From Diadema setosum (Eukaryota > Echinodermata > Echinoidea > Diadematoida > Diadematidae): 64,000 bases of DNA. Below are positions 17,202 to 28,819 of the stretch, piece after piece. The position numbers were made by a program, and so were the translations under genes. Location: the NCBI GenBank assembly GCA_033980235.1, contig CM067075.1:25243061-25307060 (forward strand), given 5' to 3'. Position 1 is the stretch's first letter, and every line of letters starts with the position of its first letter. The notes beneath the pieces are model-generated. The model did not search any database. It worked only from the letters and a program-made list of their open reading frames with translations, and had not been told where the DNA came from.

Positions 17202-18470
17202 AGACCCGCGGGTCTAGCGCTCACCTGAGTATCGCAAGTTCACCTTTCACGCAGTCACTATATTCACAGTTCTACCACGAAATTTGACCAGGCATTCTCA
17301 AGTAGAAGATGAAACTGTACAAAAAGGGCCAAAATTTTTTAAGATTCCTTAATTTGGGGGGATTGGGCCCCCTGGGGCCCTCTGGGTGGGGCATGGTGCC
17401 CATTTTTATAAATTGAGATCCTGACCCCCTAGGGATGCTACCTGCCAAGTTTGACGAAAATACATCATGAGGTTTAAAGGGAGAAGATGAAAATGTACAA
17501 TTCAGGTCCCCATTTGGACCTTCCCAACCAACCCCCCCCCCCCGCCCCCAAGAGGGGCACCCCTTGATCTCCTATGAACAAACTTGAAAATATAGTCATT
17601 AATGTACCCACTCATAGTATTATCTTACCTCTATAACTTGCCAAGTTTGGTGAAAATGGGTCATGGGGTTCTCAAGAAGAAAATAAAAATGTACAATTTA
17701 GGCCCCATTAGGACCCCTCCTCACCCCCTCCCCTGGGTCCCAAGGGGGCACCCCTGATTCTGCCATGAACAAACTTGAAACTACAGTCAGTAATGTACAA
17801 ACTCATAGTATTAACTTAGCTCTATAATATCACTTCTGGTTCTGGAGAAGAAGATTTTTATAGATTTCTTAATTTTGGGACGTTTGGGCCCCCTGGGGCC
17901 CCCTGGGTGGGGTATGGTGCCCATTTTAACAAATTGAGTTCCTAACCCCCTAGGGATGCTACCTGCCAAGTTTGGTGAAAATGGGTCATGGGGTTCTCAA
18001 GAAGAAGATGAAAATGTACAATTTAGGCCCCATGAGAACCCTTCCCCACCCCCCCCCCCTCCCCTGGGTCCCAAGGGGGGCACCCCTGATTCTGCCATGA
18101 ACAAATTTGAAACTACAGTCATCAATGTACAAACTCGTAGTATTAACTTAGCTCTATCACTTATGGTTCTGGAGAAGAAGATTTTTACAGATTCCTTAAA
18201 TTTGGGGCGTTTGGGCCCCCTGGGGGCCCCCTGGGTGGGGCATGGTGCCCATTTTAACAAATTGAGTTCCTAACCCCCTAGGGATGCTACCTGCCAAGTT
18301 TGATGAAAATCGGTCATGGGGTTTTCAAGAAGAAGATGAAAATGTAAAAAGTTTACGCACGACGCACGACGGACGACGCACGACGCACGACGCACGACGC
18401 ACGACGCACGACGCACGCCGGACGAAGGGCGATCGCAATAGCTCACTTGAGCCTTTGGCTCAGGTGAGCT
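17202..18470 (+). mobile_element. Satellite-bearing nonautonomous element B (GCTCACCTGAG ends)
   Basis: A perfect 14-bp palindrome AGACCCGCGGGTCT (17202-17215) is followed by GCTCACCTGAG (17219-17229). The interior repeats blocks such as GCTACCTGCCAAGTTTGGTG (about 17436, 17957 and 18284; partial near 17636) and CCCCTGGGGCCCCCTGGGTG, with spacings near 196 and 327 bp. An ACGCACG minisatellite (about 18355-18426) precedes a terminal hairpin (18440-18470: 14-bp stem with one mismatch, TTT loop). Its outer arm CTCAGGTGAGC is the exact inverse of the left end. No protein is encoded; open frames such as 17956-18273 merely follow the repeats. Confidence 0.75.
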
Positions 18471-18929
18471 AATAATTATGATTTATATAGACTTTGGTGA
18501 TCCTGAGGGAGTTATGATTATACAAAGAGAAATCCACAAACTTTGATCGTTTCTTTTAAATAGAAAAGCTTACATAACACCTTTTACTTGTTACAGACAA
18601 TGATTATGATGAGGGAAATTATTCCCCCGCCTTCTTAAAGACGTAGCCCAAGTGTTCTGTCACGATACTGGAGATGAGACAACTATAACCGTGCAGTTAT
18701 ATTATTACAAACAAGCAACAACATAATTTTTAAATGGATTGTCCGGTTTTCGTCAAACTTTATTGCGGTATTCTAGTAAAACAATTACCCGTATTCTCTC
18801 AGAGTCTCAGTCCATGTTTGGGTTACATTCCCCTTCGGTAACTGAATGTGCTTGCTTGGAATATAGGAACAAAATCTGGCGGCATGAAAATAATGCCCGA
18901 AGCAGGCTATATGAGAATGATGAAAGCTA
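18471..18929. other. Unremarkable AT-rich spacer
   Basis: Nothing recognised between element B and the first of two TA-type MITEs. Confidence 0.6.
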
Positions 18930-19270
18930 AGTGCACTCTCCCTTAATAACGAACACAGATAATACGAAATTTCGTACAACGAAACAAAAATAGAGGTCCC
19001 GAAATTATAGGTAACAAAATTAAAGATAGAAATGCCAGAGGTAAAAATGTCAGAAATAGCCGTCAGAGGTAACAATGTCAGAGGTAACACGCAATGTCAG
19101 TTAATGATGTCAGACGTTAAAATTTCTGACATCTTCACACCTGACATTTTTACACCGAACCAACTAATATCACCCATACACCGTTATTCGGCTGAATTGA
19201 AATTCGATACAAACTTATAACCAAAGAAAACTGACGGTCTCACGGGCTCTGTTATCATGGGAGTCACCTG
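18930..19270. mobile_element. TA-type MITE, degenerate copy
   Basis: The left end reads AGTGCACTCTCCCTTAATAACGAAC and the right end, inverted, CAGGTGACTCCCATGATAAC. Both resemble the ends of the MITE at 19471-19664 (CAGTGTACTCCCATTATAAC). The interior carries tandem ATGTCAGAGGTAACA-like units (about 19030-19110). Confidence 0.6.
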
Positions 19271-19470
19271 TATAATAGTATATGAAAATATGTACAACGC
19301 TGCAGGTGTGATGGTAGACCCTGTTATAATTGACAACCTTCACTTTACCGATGTGATGCTGGTTGACATATTTTGGAATGTTGACACGTAAATTTTTAAT
19401 GTTGTCATTAAGCCCAACAAGCATTCACAAGTCGAGACCCATTTTTTGCCATGTTCACAGCTTCTGTCAT

Positions 19471-19664
19471 CAGTGTACTCCCATTATAACGAACACGGTT
19501 ACAACGAAATTCCGGTTACAGCAAAGAAAAAGTCAGATTGCAACATTATCAGCTCTTTATGAGTATGTTCATCGTTCATTTATTTTGTTCGGTTATAACG
19601 ACATTTCGATAAAGCGAAAGAAAACTGTCGGTCCCGAGGACTTCGTTATAACGGGAGTCCACTG
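19471..19664. mobile_element. TA-type MITE abutting the sulfotransferase stop codon
   Basis: The ends CAGTGTACTCCCATTATAAC and (inverted) CAGTGGACTCCCGTTATAAC fit a Tc1/mariner-like MITE inserted at TA. On the minus strand the gene reads GAG-TAG, then TA, then CAGTGG, so the element starts two bases after the stop codon and supplies the beginning of the 3'UTR. Confidence 0.75.
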
Positions 19665-19666
19665 TA

Positions 19667-19776
19667 CTACTCAAACGAGATTGGGATATTGGATCCTTCC
19701 ATTTGCTTCCGATACCAGTCATCGAAGAGTTCGTTCTGAGCTACAGTAAAATGGTCCTTCCATCTTCCCGCTACAC
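19667..19776 (-). CDS. Sulfotransferase coding exon 6 (C-terminus)
   Basis: Two bases completing Gly272, then residues 273-307: [20 protein letters not shown] and a short tail ending NIPISFE, stop TAG at 19669-19667. Acceptor CTTTAACAG|GTGTAG. The family motif G.WK..FTVAQNE.FD..Y is clear. Confidence 0.95.
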
Positions 19777-22700
19777 CTGTTAAAGAAGTGAAAAAGTGTT
19801 CCAAGAAAATAATTTTCATGTTATTCATGTAGGTTACTTACTTTTGCTGCGCTGTTTACCTATTCTAGTCACATGATTGTGTTTTACGAGGATAAGATTA
19901 AAGGGATGGTACAGTATTGATGGAGATGAGAATTGGGCTATTAACTTTTTGCGAGATACCAAGAAAGCACTTATGATATGATACAGAGCATACCATTTTA
20001 AGAGGAATTCAAAGTTTATTTGATGAAAATCGGGTATGGAATGACTGAAACATCCAAAAACAAAGTAAAACAAAGCGATCATAATAAAGTGTGTGGGTCC
20101 CACACTTTATTAGAATCGCTCTTTTTTTAATATCTCAGCCATTTCAAAACCAATTTTCATCAAATAAACGTTGAATTCCTCAGAGAATTACATGCTCTTT
20201 CATATTTCATAAGAGGTTTCTCATTATCTCACCAAAAAATGTTAGAAACCTGAAATTAGGTCTCAACCAAAACTATACGATCCCATTAAACTGAAATGAA
20301 CGCTGACATTACATTAAAAATTTCTTCGTTTTCACACAATGTGCGAAAGTGTATGTGCGTGGAGGGATTTAGATCATTATCCTTTTATCGTACAACGGGT
20401 AAAGGGCTTGTTAAAGTGTGACTAAAATTACTGTGATAATTATATTATTCACTGAAAACTTATCATGGTAAACAATAGTATAGTAAAACGAATAAAAACT
20501 AAAAAGAGAAAAGCGCACAAGCGTGATGTTGAAAAAAAAAAATCCTTTCACATACATACATGAGTATGTTTCAAAAGCATTATTGATCCAAGGAGTTAAT
20601 CATTAATTGTATCGCGTTATTCTTCTGTTGTTACTTGGCCATCTTTTTAGTCACATCGTGCGTGTCGTGGCACATCAGGATTTCATGGGATATAGAGTTT
20701 CACTTGAAATTTCCATATTTTTCATCATAAGTCGAAATTACAGTTTGCACCCAAATATAATCTTCTCTAACTACATTTAGGTGTGATTTTGAGCGAAATT
20801 CATCGAGACATCATTGACAAAAGAAAGTGAAAAATTTTCTACTATGAGACATGGTATTCAAGCTGGAAACAATGCTGTTCTTGGAAACATATATGTATAA
20901 CACAGTTATTACAGGGCTCGACACTAACGGTGGCCCGGTGGCCCGGGGTCACCAAAAATGAAAGTCGGGCCACCAAATTTCATAAAAGGGCAAATTTGGT
21001 GGCCCGCCTCGGGCCACCAAAATTTTTTGAAAAGTATGTCAATAAATTCGTAACTTTTTGCGCCGGAAATTAGCAGTTAAATATGTTTAAAGGATGGATA
21101 AAAAGGACTGAATGAGTGCCCCAGAGTGAGTGTTGCAAGTTTGTTGAAGTTTATTTATGAGTAGATATATAATTCTTACTATCATAAAACTTAAATATTT
21201 GACTCATTAAAAAAAAAAAGGACTTTTAATGTTTTTTATTGTTTCTTTTTTCGGGACACCAAATTTCTCTCTCGGGCCACCAAAAATTTGAAATTTAGGA
21301 TTTTGGTGGCCCCATCGGGCCACCAAAGTTAGTGTCGAGCCATGGTTATTAATTTCACTGCTATATGACGGTTTTTCAATCAGAAAAAAAAAACCAGTGA
21401 ATACATTGTGTGATTTTTTTTTTTGATTTTCAAATGTTCTTCTTTTTACAGAGTATTACGTCACCTTTAGAGATGAACTGAAGTTTCGGCACTTGACAAT
21501 TTTTGTCCTTTATTTCGCCAACCTTGCGATACGTTTTCTTCATTCGGTCAACTGAACTGTTCTCGACCACTCGCTGTAAAACATCCGCCGATAGATGGCG
21601 ACCGAGGTGCTGGGCAACCATCTTGACATGTTTGTGTGGATCCTGCATCGCAAGCACGTACATTACATTGTATTATGAGTGAAATAAAGGCAACCGAATC
21701 AGATTGAAGCTTTTTAAAATCAGTTGAATAGACGGAACACTAAAACTCACCCTGCGTGAACTTTGAGATGTCGATCAATCTTTTTCATGGTGTGTAGTAT
21801 AAATGGCTGCTTTACGCTTTTATGTGCTTGTATTGCAATAACATCCTATTATTCTCGGAGTGACTGCATAGGTTCACAAATACATGTATATACAATGCTG
21901 CTCAAGAGGGCCAACGTTACGGTCGTACGTGGCAAATATTTGCAGCTAAATATACATGCACTGGCATTCAACCAATGTCAACTACTACCACAACAATAAA
22001 ACGTTTGGATGTAAAAACGGAAAGACTGTGATACATGTGATATTCCTTAGCACGAAGGACACGCCGGTATACAGTAAAGTTGATATTCTGCAATTTATTG
22101 ATAGACCTAAACGTCATTTCGCATAATAGTTCAAACATGTGAACAAATTCATTTTTGTTATTCGTATCTAATGCAGAATTGCGCCACGGTAGGTTCATTT
22201 CAAATACGAAATTTTTGATATATTCCCCCTTTGTATCTATTTTGATTTCAACAAATTGAAATAAGAAATATGAAAAGTAACAAAATAATTACCTCTTACT
22301 GTTTTGAGCAACTTTGGTCCCAACAGAACTACATTATTTTACAATACCATAATTATTTCACTTTGCAGGTGTCACTTCATTAGTTATCTATGACAATACA
22401 TGCAGTCATGTAGGTCCTGTAGATGTGCCTGGCAAATCATGAGTTTTAAAGAGTGTAACATAGCCACGTATAGTTGTTCTCTCTTACAAGAAGTATCTAA
22501 AAAAAAGTAAGGGTATATAGGCCTACAGCGTTTTTAATGGGAATTCTTATTATCAAGGGATATGATTGGTTATCTTACATTTTAATGTTACAGGATGTAC
22601 AATAAAAAGGAGTGTTCTACATGCTGAAGAAGTGTCGAACATAATATCTTGTATGCAAAGGTTTAGTGCCCTACATATTACACGGTATTATTATGACTGC

Positions 22701-25180
22701 ATAAATATTTCAAAAGTCTGTGAACGATAAGAATCATAAAAGCGAACCATGTGCAAACTAATGTTTGTATACTTATAACGTTATTGATATGTATAGTAGA
22801 TCGTATATGATACCATATTTGATTTTGTTGAAGCTGGGGAAATGATAAATGAATGCAGCTCAGCAAATATATATTTGAAATTACGTGACGACAACGACTA
22901 AACAGTGTACCTCTGTAACCAAAACCGTGTGGAGTTGTAACTGCGTGTTAATACGCATCTGTACAAACATACAGTTATATACGTTGCACTAAAACATTAT
23001 CAAAAATTTGCACTCTAATATACGTTGAGTTAATAATTATGTTTGGGGTTTGGGGTGTTTTCATGGTTTTGTTTGCTGCTGGCATTTTCGGTGTCATCTT
23101 TTCAGGTTGTGCAACAGATTGAATAACAGACACACTTACAATGGGCGGATTAAATTCCACGTATGAATATTCTTATTCTATCTCTGTTCTTTTTTACGAG
23201 TATATCCAGACACTGGCTTATTATTACAAAATGTTTGCTATATAGATGCTAACATTTGAAAATTGTAATGTTTTGGTCTGTTTTAGTGCTGTACCTACAT
23301 TTTAAAAGTAATGCTAAACATTTGGACACTCACATAATACAGAAGTACTTATAGGACCCTACCTATCATGTATTGGTTCTTCGTTAATTCCTTTGATAAT
23401 ATTTGCAATGTGTCAAGAAATAATGCCCTGGTGGCACGGTGGATGTCGGTGTGTTGGCATGTGCTTTGGTCAATTATATTGGTATTGTAATTGTCACTAC
23501 AGCTATGTGTAGTGAGGTCTTAGAAATTTTATTGCTTTCTGTGTGATGTTACAGACCAAGACTAACCATCGTAAACAGGTCTGAAATGGTCAGTCTAGGC
23601 AAACCCCAAGGAGGAGATAAAACCCTCCGTCCCCAGCTAATGTAAACATTCCATAATGACCCCCTTGTTTCAACTCAGTGAAGGTGGTTGGTATATTGAG
23701 AAGGAGCTGCCCCTTTTGTGCACTTCTGTAGAGAAAGGCATTGCAGCCGAGGAAACCGTATAAGAAAGTTCTATACAGCATTCATTTGATGATCTCTGTG
23801 TTTCAAAGCCCGAATTCGGTAAGAACTGACATTTTATGCCTTTACTGTTATACAGTACATGTACTTTGTAGTCACTGTATACTCCATGTGTGCCTTCTAT
23901 GTTGTAAGAAAGTTAGGTAGATGATGCAAACTTTGTAAGATATTGGTAGACAAAGGAGTTGTGATTCAGGTGGATGTATATGCTCCCATGAGTGCTTGTC
24001 TTTGTTTGTGAATGGGTAGTGCATGGATGTATAAGTAGTGTGTGGAGATTAGGTGAGTGCTGTTGCTGTGTTAATTGTAGTGTTCAAACTTTCTATAAGT
24101 AATTAGTATAGATGTCATATTATGCACATGATTTGATACAAGTATCATTTATAATAAGATTTTAGAGTGGAATAACACTGGGATAAACAGGTGATATTCA
24201 ATATCCTCAGTCATTTTCATGTTTGTAATATATTAGTAACACATAATAGTATATAGAGGTTACTCATCCTTTGTGGTATGTGAGAGAGTAATTATAGTTA
24301 CATGCACTCTGTGTAGTCAGGTTATTAGTAATTGAGAGAGACACACATACTGTGATGGAAAGTGTAACCTTCGCATTTACAGGTGATATAATGATATTAT
24401 TTGATTAATATAAATAAACACATTATCTCACAAACAGGAATATATATGTAATATACACCAGCATTAGTGGGTATTCAAATCCCAATGGGAAGTCAAAACA
24501 ATTTGGATGATTATATTATATTTCAGTAAATTAGTAGGAAGAGTCCGAGTTATATAACCTTTTTGTTAGGGTGGATTCAGATGGTCATTTGATAGCATAT
24601 ATCCACATGTTGTTATGATGTTCAATAAGTACGGTGAAGTGAAATTCTGAAGTTGTCACAAGCTGTTTATGACAACAAAGATCAAAAGCTGTGACACAAA
24701 TAAGATAATTGTCTGATATTTATTTTGGTTATTATTCATGGAAATATTAAATGAAATTTGAATTATCAGTGTACGTTTACACATGATGAAGTTAACACTT
24801 ATATGGACTGATATGTGCAGATTTCAGTATCACAGTTTTATTACCTTGTTACATGAGGGTAAACAAGACAACATAGTATGAATTGAGTCTGTATCACATC
24901 TATTACAGATTATTATCTCCACTCCACTCCACTCCACTCCACTCCAAGATCGATGACAAGTTGGATTCCAGTCTGATTAAACAGGATTTAATCGTATATC
25001 TATGTTTCCAGTGTCGTCTGTTGGATCTTATGGCGAATAATAATATAGGGCGTATAACAGAGAACGAAACTCCTCAGCAAACGAGGTCGTCGTGAGCTGA
25101 GGCAGCCACAGTAATAGTAGTAAATGAGTTTTGATTACAGCGCTGACGAGATTCATGACGGAGTGCATGTGTGTGCATCA

Positions 25181-25212
<32 letters not shown>

Positions 25213-27398
25213 GATCTTTAGTGTGTGTGTGTGTAAAAGATACTTTATCTGATAGCGTGTGCTCTGCCCCCCCAAAAAAAAGAAAACACAAATTTCTTAT
25301 TGGGTGTGTGAGTGATAAGGCACATTCGGATTGGCTTGATTAGGCTGATCAAAATAGCTTTTTCTGAGAATTATGCAGAATTTCATGTCATTTCTCTTAT
25401 AAAAACAGGGTATAATTGGTAAAAAGACCCAATTATATCGTACTGTATGTTTGAAAAATGATTTAGCAGCACAAGAAAGAAGAATACAGCTGCTTTTTTT
25501 TTTTGGTAGACATATTAATTTTATTGTTAATATGGATTTGATATCGAATGAAACTCAAATAAAGAACATTATAAAACAAAAAAAAAGATGTCGAACACAG
25601 TGCTTACTTCTATAATACGTTCTTGTATAGGAGTGCTCATAGGCACCATGTATGAAAAGCAAAGGTGACAAGAAGAGTTTTCATCATTACAGTCAGAGAA
25701 AGGGGTGACAATAAGCATCATTTCAAGGTGCCTGATTTCACCCTCCAAGAATTGTGCTTGCTCGTGGGCACCTGTTTTGGTGGGTGGGCACCCCGGTCTT
25801 TAATATGACAAATGTGGCAATCTGTACAGGTACCAAAAACAGACCGTCTTTTCTTATAGTGATAGAGTATAAACAACTAAGGGTATGGTGCACCTACTCG
25901 CAAGATGTCTTCGTAGAACAGAAAAAGCACGCCTTCATCGTCTCGAATTTCCCAGAATTCCCTGACGTGTTCCGGCCACGGACCCCAAGCGGTCTCTGAC
26001 GCAACAAGAATCAAGTGTCAGTTTTCAAATTTTTGCCAGTGACGTTGGGCAATTATATTTTCAGTCTTAAGCAAATAGAGTTTTATGTATGGAAGGCCTC
26101 TTTACAATCTTGAACAGAAGACATAATAGATTAACCAAAGTTAGACACACCATGAGACGCAAATACATGATTTGTTGCTTTTGTTTACTGAATTGGCAAT
26201 TTCCAATAATGATCAAGTCATAAAGGCGCTTTTTTTAAATTTTAGAACTGAACTTTCTTGAAGTTTAGGAATAAAGACTTATTTACAAACTCATGATAAA
26301 CCATGATATAGCAAATCATAGTTACCTTTATTTGTTATTTCGGATGTTTGTTATTCCGTATTATAGGTTCTTAATTCCGAAAATGAAATAAGGTTCATTA
26401 TTCCGAAGGTTCGTTATGAGAGTAATAATAATTGAGCTTCTACGATATCGTCCCTATCTTATGCGCTTTACAATAACTCTCGTCCATTTTCACACACACT
26501 ATCACAAAAAACCCAAACAAACAAACCAACAAACAAGCAAACAAACAAACATATTGACAAATCATATTCAAACGAAAGTTCGTAATTAATCCGAAAAAGA
26601 AAGAAAGAAAAAAAAAGGTGCCTGACTCCGATGATTCGTCGGTACACACCTTTCTTTTTTTTTTTTTCCATTTTCGGATTAACGAACCTTATAGAATAAT
26701 TCACGAATAACTTTCGTATAAACATACTTTCGAAATAACGAGCCTTCTTCACTTTGGAAATAACGAACATTCGGAGCAACAAATCTTACAATGTATTTCA
26801 TTTTCGATCAACGAACCTTCGGCATCACAAACATCACCTGCAGATATTATTTCATCACAGAGTTCTTCTAAGTTCTTAATTATTCTGAACAAAGAGGATC
26901 GACGTTGTATGAAATCTGAAACCTATTAGTGCGTTTATACTTTCAGACTCTTCGTCAAGATTCCAATGAAACTCCAAAATGGTGCTCACCTCCTTCAAGA
27001 AAGCTCTTTAAGATGCCCTCCCAGGATCGAAGGGTGAAGTGCGGCAGATTCTTGTCGGCAAAATGGAACCACGATGTTACGACGTCTTTAGGATTGCGAG
27101 CCAAATAGATCACCTGTTTCGTGATGACATTGTATTGTGAGATCACAAGCACGCACAAAAACGAGGCTTTTTTTCATGTTACATTATTCCGCAACAGCAA
27201 ATGCTGTTTACGATATGCTATATGCTATTGCTTTGGAAGGCTTCACTAAAACTAAGAAGATGATCATTCTAGTATTACATCCACGATGTAACGAGTCTTG
27301 ACTTCTAAACATAATCAAAATTATACGTGACACTAGTGTTTCTGGCGCAGATTTTGTTTGTGTGCGTGTGTGTGTATGTGTGTGTGAAAAAATGTGTT

Positions 27399-27437
<39 letters not shown>

Positions 27438-28447
27438 GCGTGTGTGTGTGTGTGTGTGCATGTGTGTGTAAATACTTGATCACAATAATTCTCCGGAGAA
27501 ATAATATGGGGGAATTACTCGAAATCACCAAATTTGGATTTGGTAAAGGAGATTTCCTCAGCAAACTTATGTTTGTTTTTTTCTTCCTTTGTTTGTTTTG
27601 GTTTTTTTTCGTTTGATCACCATTATGAAGAAGTGGACCTACTACATAATTATTGTACCTTCGCTTTCTTGGTCATGTCCCGCGGGAACCGAGATAGCCT
27701 GAGATGACTCTGGATAACCCTCGGTGAGGGCGCTTCGTTGAGGGTCTCCAGGAATGGCTCGCGCGACTTGTCACCTTCGTCACCCTCGCTCGTTGTCTTC
27801 GATGCCGGTCCGTGATCGACCGACATCTCGATGCACCGAGTCCAAGTGCGGTCCACCTTCTCTGGATCGCCGTCGTTGAGGATTAGGCCCACGATTTCCA
27901 TCATCCAGTGGGTTCCTAGTGTCAGCATTCAGCATTGTTATCGAGATGGTTTTAACACTTTTTTTTGGGGGGGGGTGGGGGGATTACGTGAAACATTGTT
28001 CAGTGTCTTTTTGTTTTATCACCCTGCCATAAATAGGAGCAAAGATTGGCGTTACTGACGTTTTGTTTCAATATTCTAGCTGTGTGTCGTTGAAATGAAC
28101 CTCAGCAAATTTGCAATATATAATTTGTCTTCATGTTTGACAAAGGAAGTCCAATATTCAATTATTTTCATACAGCAAGAAGTGAACCATCATCCATTGT
28201 CAACCATGCATCCCTGATCTCGAAATTTCTAGAATAAAGTTTGAATTGGTTGGCTTTATTAGGTGTAGGCCATCAGCATTAAAGAAAACTATAGATATGC
28301 GTTAAACTCAAAAGAAAGAAACACTTAAAGGAATTATCTGTCTCTTCCACATACCGACGAGCTTCATGTATACAGAGCAACAACGCTCTCCGTTGACGAT
28401 TTAAAATAATTGCAGCCACGGACACTTCACAAACACAAACATGAACA

Positions 28448-28497
<50 letters not shown>

Positions 28498-28732
28498 AAC
28501 TTGTATGTAGAGCGCAGGTAAAATGCTACATATAGGCCTAAATCATAATCATAATCACGCCAGAGAAAGCAGCACCTGATTTAGGATACGTCACAATCCA
28601 GACATCGTCTGAGCGGACTTCGAAGCTGCTCAGCGCTGTGATGCTCGACTCCAGGACCATCTTGGGGAACCAGATGCCTTCGTGGTAGAACTCGCGTGTG
28701 GTGTCAGGAGCTTCATCTTTGAGAGCCATCAT
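19667..28732 (-). CDS. Cytosolic sulfotransferase (SULT family), complete, 6 coding exons
   Basis: It transfers sulfate from PAPS to small acceptors such as steroids or phenols in the cytosol. Exons 28732-28576, 27915-27659, 27113-26990, 25995-25898, 21642-21465 and 19776-19667 join with GT-AG borders and matching phases to 307 residues, the usual SULT length (about 295). Seen: 5'-phosphosulfate loop YPKSGTHW (K51); catalytic-His region IQSHLRL (H123); 3'-phosphate motif [16 protein letters not shown] (R144, S152); [12 protein letters not shown]; and the C-terminal [18 protein letters not shown]. Departures from family consensus: the KTHLP lysine is Gln121, the TSF phenylalanine is Val243, the RKG arginine is Ser270, and GDWK is GRWK. 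An acidic insertion lies near residues 90-103. The substrate cannot be told from sequence, and the enzyme may be active with altered cofactor contacts. Confidence 0.96.
19898..20289. mobile_element. TTAA palindromic MITE, family 1, copy 1 (sulfotransferase intron)
   Basis: It runs from TTAAAGGGATGGTACAGT to ACTATACGATCCCATTAA and is self-complementary throughout, with centre GGGTCCCAC. It lies in the intron between exons 5 and 6. Other copies are at 29560, 39352, 46695, 48115 and 48502. Confidence 0.85.
20912..21344. mobile_element. hAT-type MITE (CAGGGCTCGACACTAAC ends)
   Basis: The left end CAGGGCTCGACACTAACG is inverted at the right as GTTAGTGTCGAGCCATG. GTGGCCCG/CGGGCCACC motifs repeat inside. 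The flanking direct repeat GTTATTA (20905-20911 and 21345-21351) is one base short of the 8-bp duplication typical of hAT. It sits in the sulfotransferase intron, 121 bp from exon 5. Confidence 0.8.
21465..21642 (-). CDS. Sulfotransferase coding exon 5
   Basis: Residues 213-271 plus one base: [17 protein letters not shown]..., then SSVDRMKKT (family TSF.EMK) and VPKLQFISK. Acceptor GATGCAG|GATCC; donor AAAG|GTGACG. Confidence 0.95.
21643..25897 (-). other. Large sulfotransferase intron 4
   Basis: AT-rich intron without a recognised exon. It holds a CCACT pentanucleotide run (about 24917-24945), GT runs (25181-25208 and 25222-25233) and a C7A8 tract (25267-25281). The minus-strand frame at 23590-23781 has no recognisable motif. 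Confidence 0.65.
25898..25995 (-). CDS. Sulfotransferase coding exon 4
   Basis: Two bases completing Glu180, then residues 181-212: [20 protein letters not shown] then [12 protein letters not shown]. It matches the family's G.W..HV..WW....VL.L.YED segment. Acceptor GCGTCAG|AGACC; donor TTGCGA|GTAGGT, phase 0. It fills the gap between exons 3 and 5 exactly. Confidence 0.95.
26300..26830. repeat. TTCGTTATTCCGAA repeat block with internal inverted repeat
   Basis: Many degenerate copies of AAGGTTCGTTATTCCGAAA in both orientations (for example 26334-26416 and 26680-26825). A central inverted pair runs about 26578-26690 (TTCGTAATTAATCCGAAAAA ... TTTTCGGATTAACGAACC) and flanks A/T-rich arms and a GGTG...CACC stem. 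It is in sulfotransferase intron 3. Confidence 0.65.
26990..27113 (-). CDS. Sulfotransferase coding exon 3
   Basis: Residues 139-179 plus one base. [18 protein letters not shown] is the 3'-phosphate binding motif (R144, S152), followed by [12 protein letters not shown]. Acceptor AAACAG|GTGAT; donor GGAG|GTGAGC. Confidence 0.96.
27361..27471. repeat. GT microsatellite in sulfotransferase intron
   Basis: An interrupted (GT)n array; the related (CA)n array at 28450-28498 lies in the next intron upstream. Confidence 0.9.
27659..27915 (-). CDS. Sulfotransferase coding exon 2
   Basis: Two bases completing Gly53, then residues 54-138. It completes the PAPS loop (THWM), carries the lineage-specific acidic loop (SEGDEGDKS), PFLE, and the catalytic His123 in SPRVIQSHL. 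Acceptor ACTAG|GAACC; donor AAG|GTACAA. Confidence 0.96.
28450..28498. repeat. CA microsatellite
   Basis: An (AC)n run interrupted by AAAC, in sulfotransferase intron 1. Confidence 0.9.
28576..28732 (-). CDS. Sulfotransferase coding exon 1
   Basis: Residues 1-52 plus one base. Two adjacent ATGs (28732 and 28729) open [20 protein letters not shown]; either could start. It ends in the PAPS loop (VTYPKS) at donor TCAG|GTGCTG. A TTTCTTCCCTGTGGTAG acceptor lies two bases upstream of the first ATG, so the leader is spliced. Confidence 0.94.
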
Positions 28733-28789
28733 ACTACCACAGGGAAGAAATAAACTTTACTACTGCTGGTAGCGTTCTTGAAGGGTTAC

Positions 28790-28819
28790 CGTCCGAGCTG
28801 AACTCTGTCCCTCCAATTC
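28790..28819 (-). other. Possible internal 5'UTR exon of the sulfotransferase
   Basis: A 30-nt segment bounded on the minus strand by TTTTCCTACAG| and |GTAACC. It would join to the acceptor two bases before the start codon. Splice signals are the only support. Confidence 0.35.

Noticed and set aside
17956..18472. Frames over element B, including a run of RRTTHDA repeats
   Set aside because: They translate tandem repeats and the ACGCACG minisatellite; no gene.
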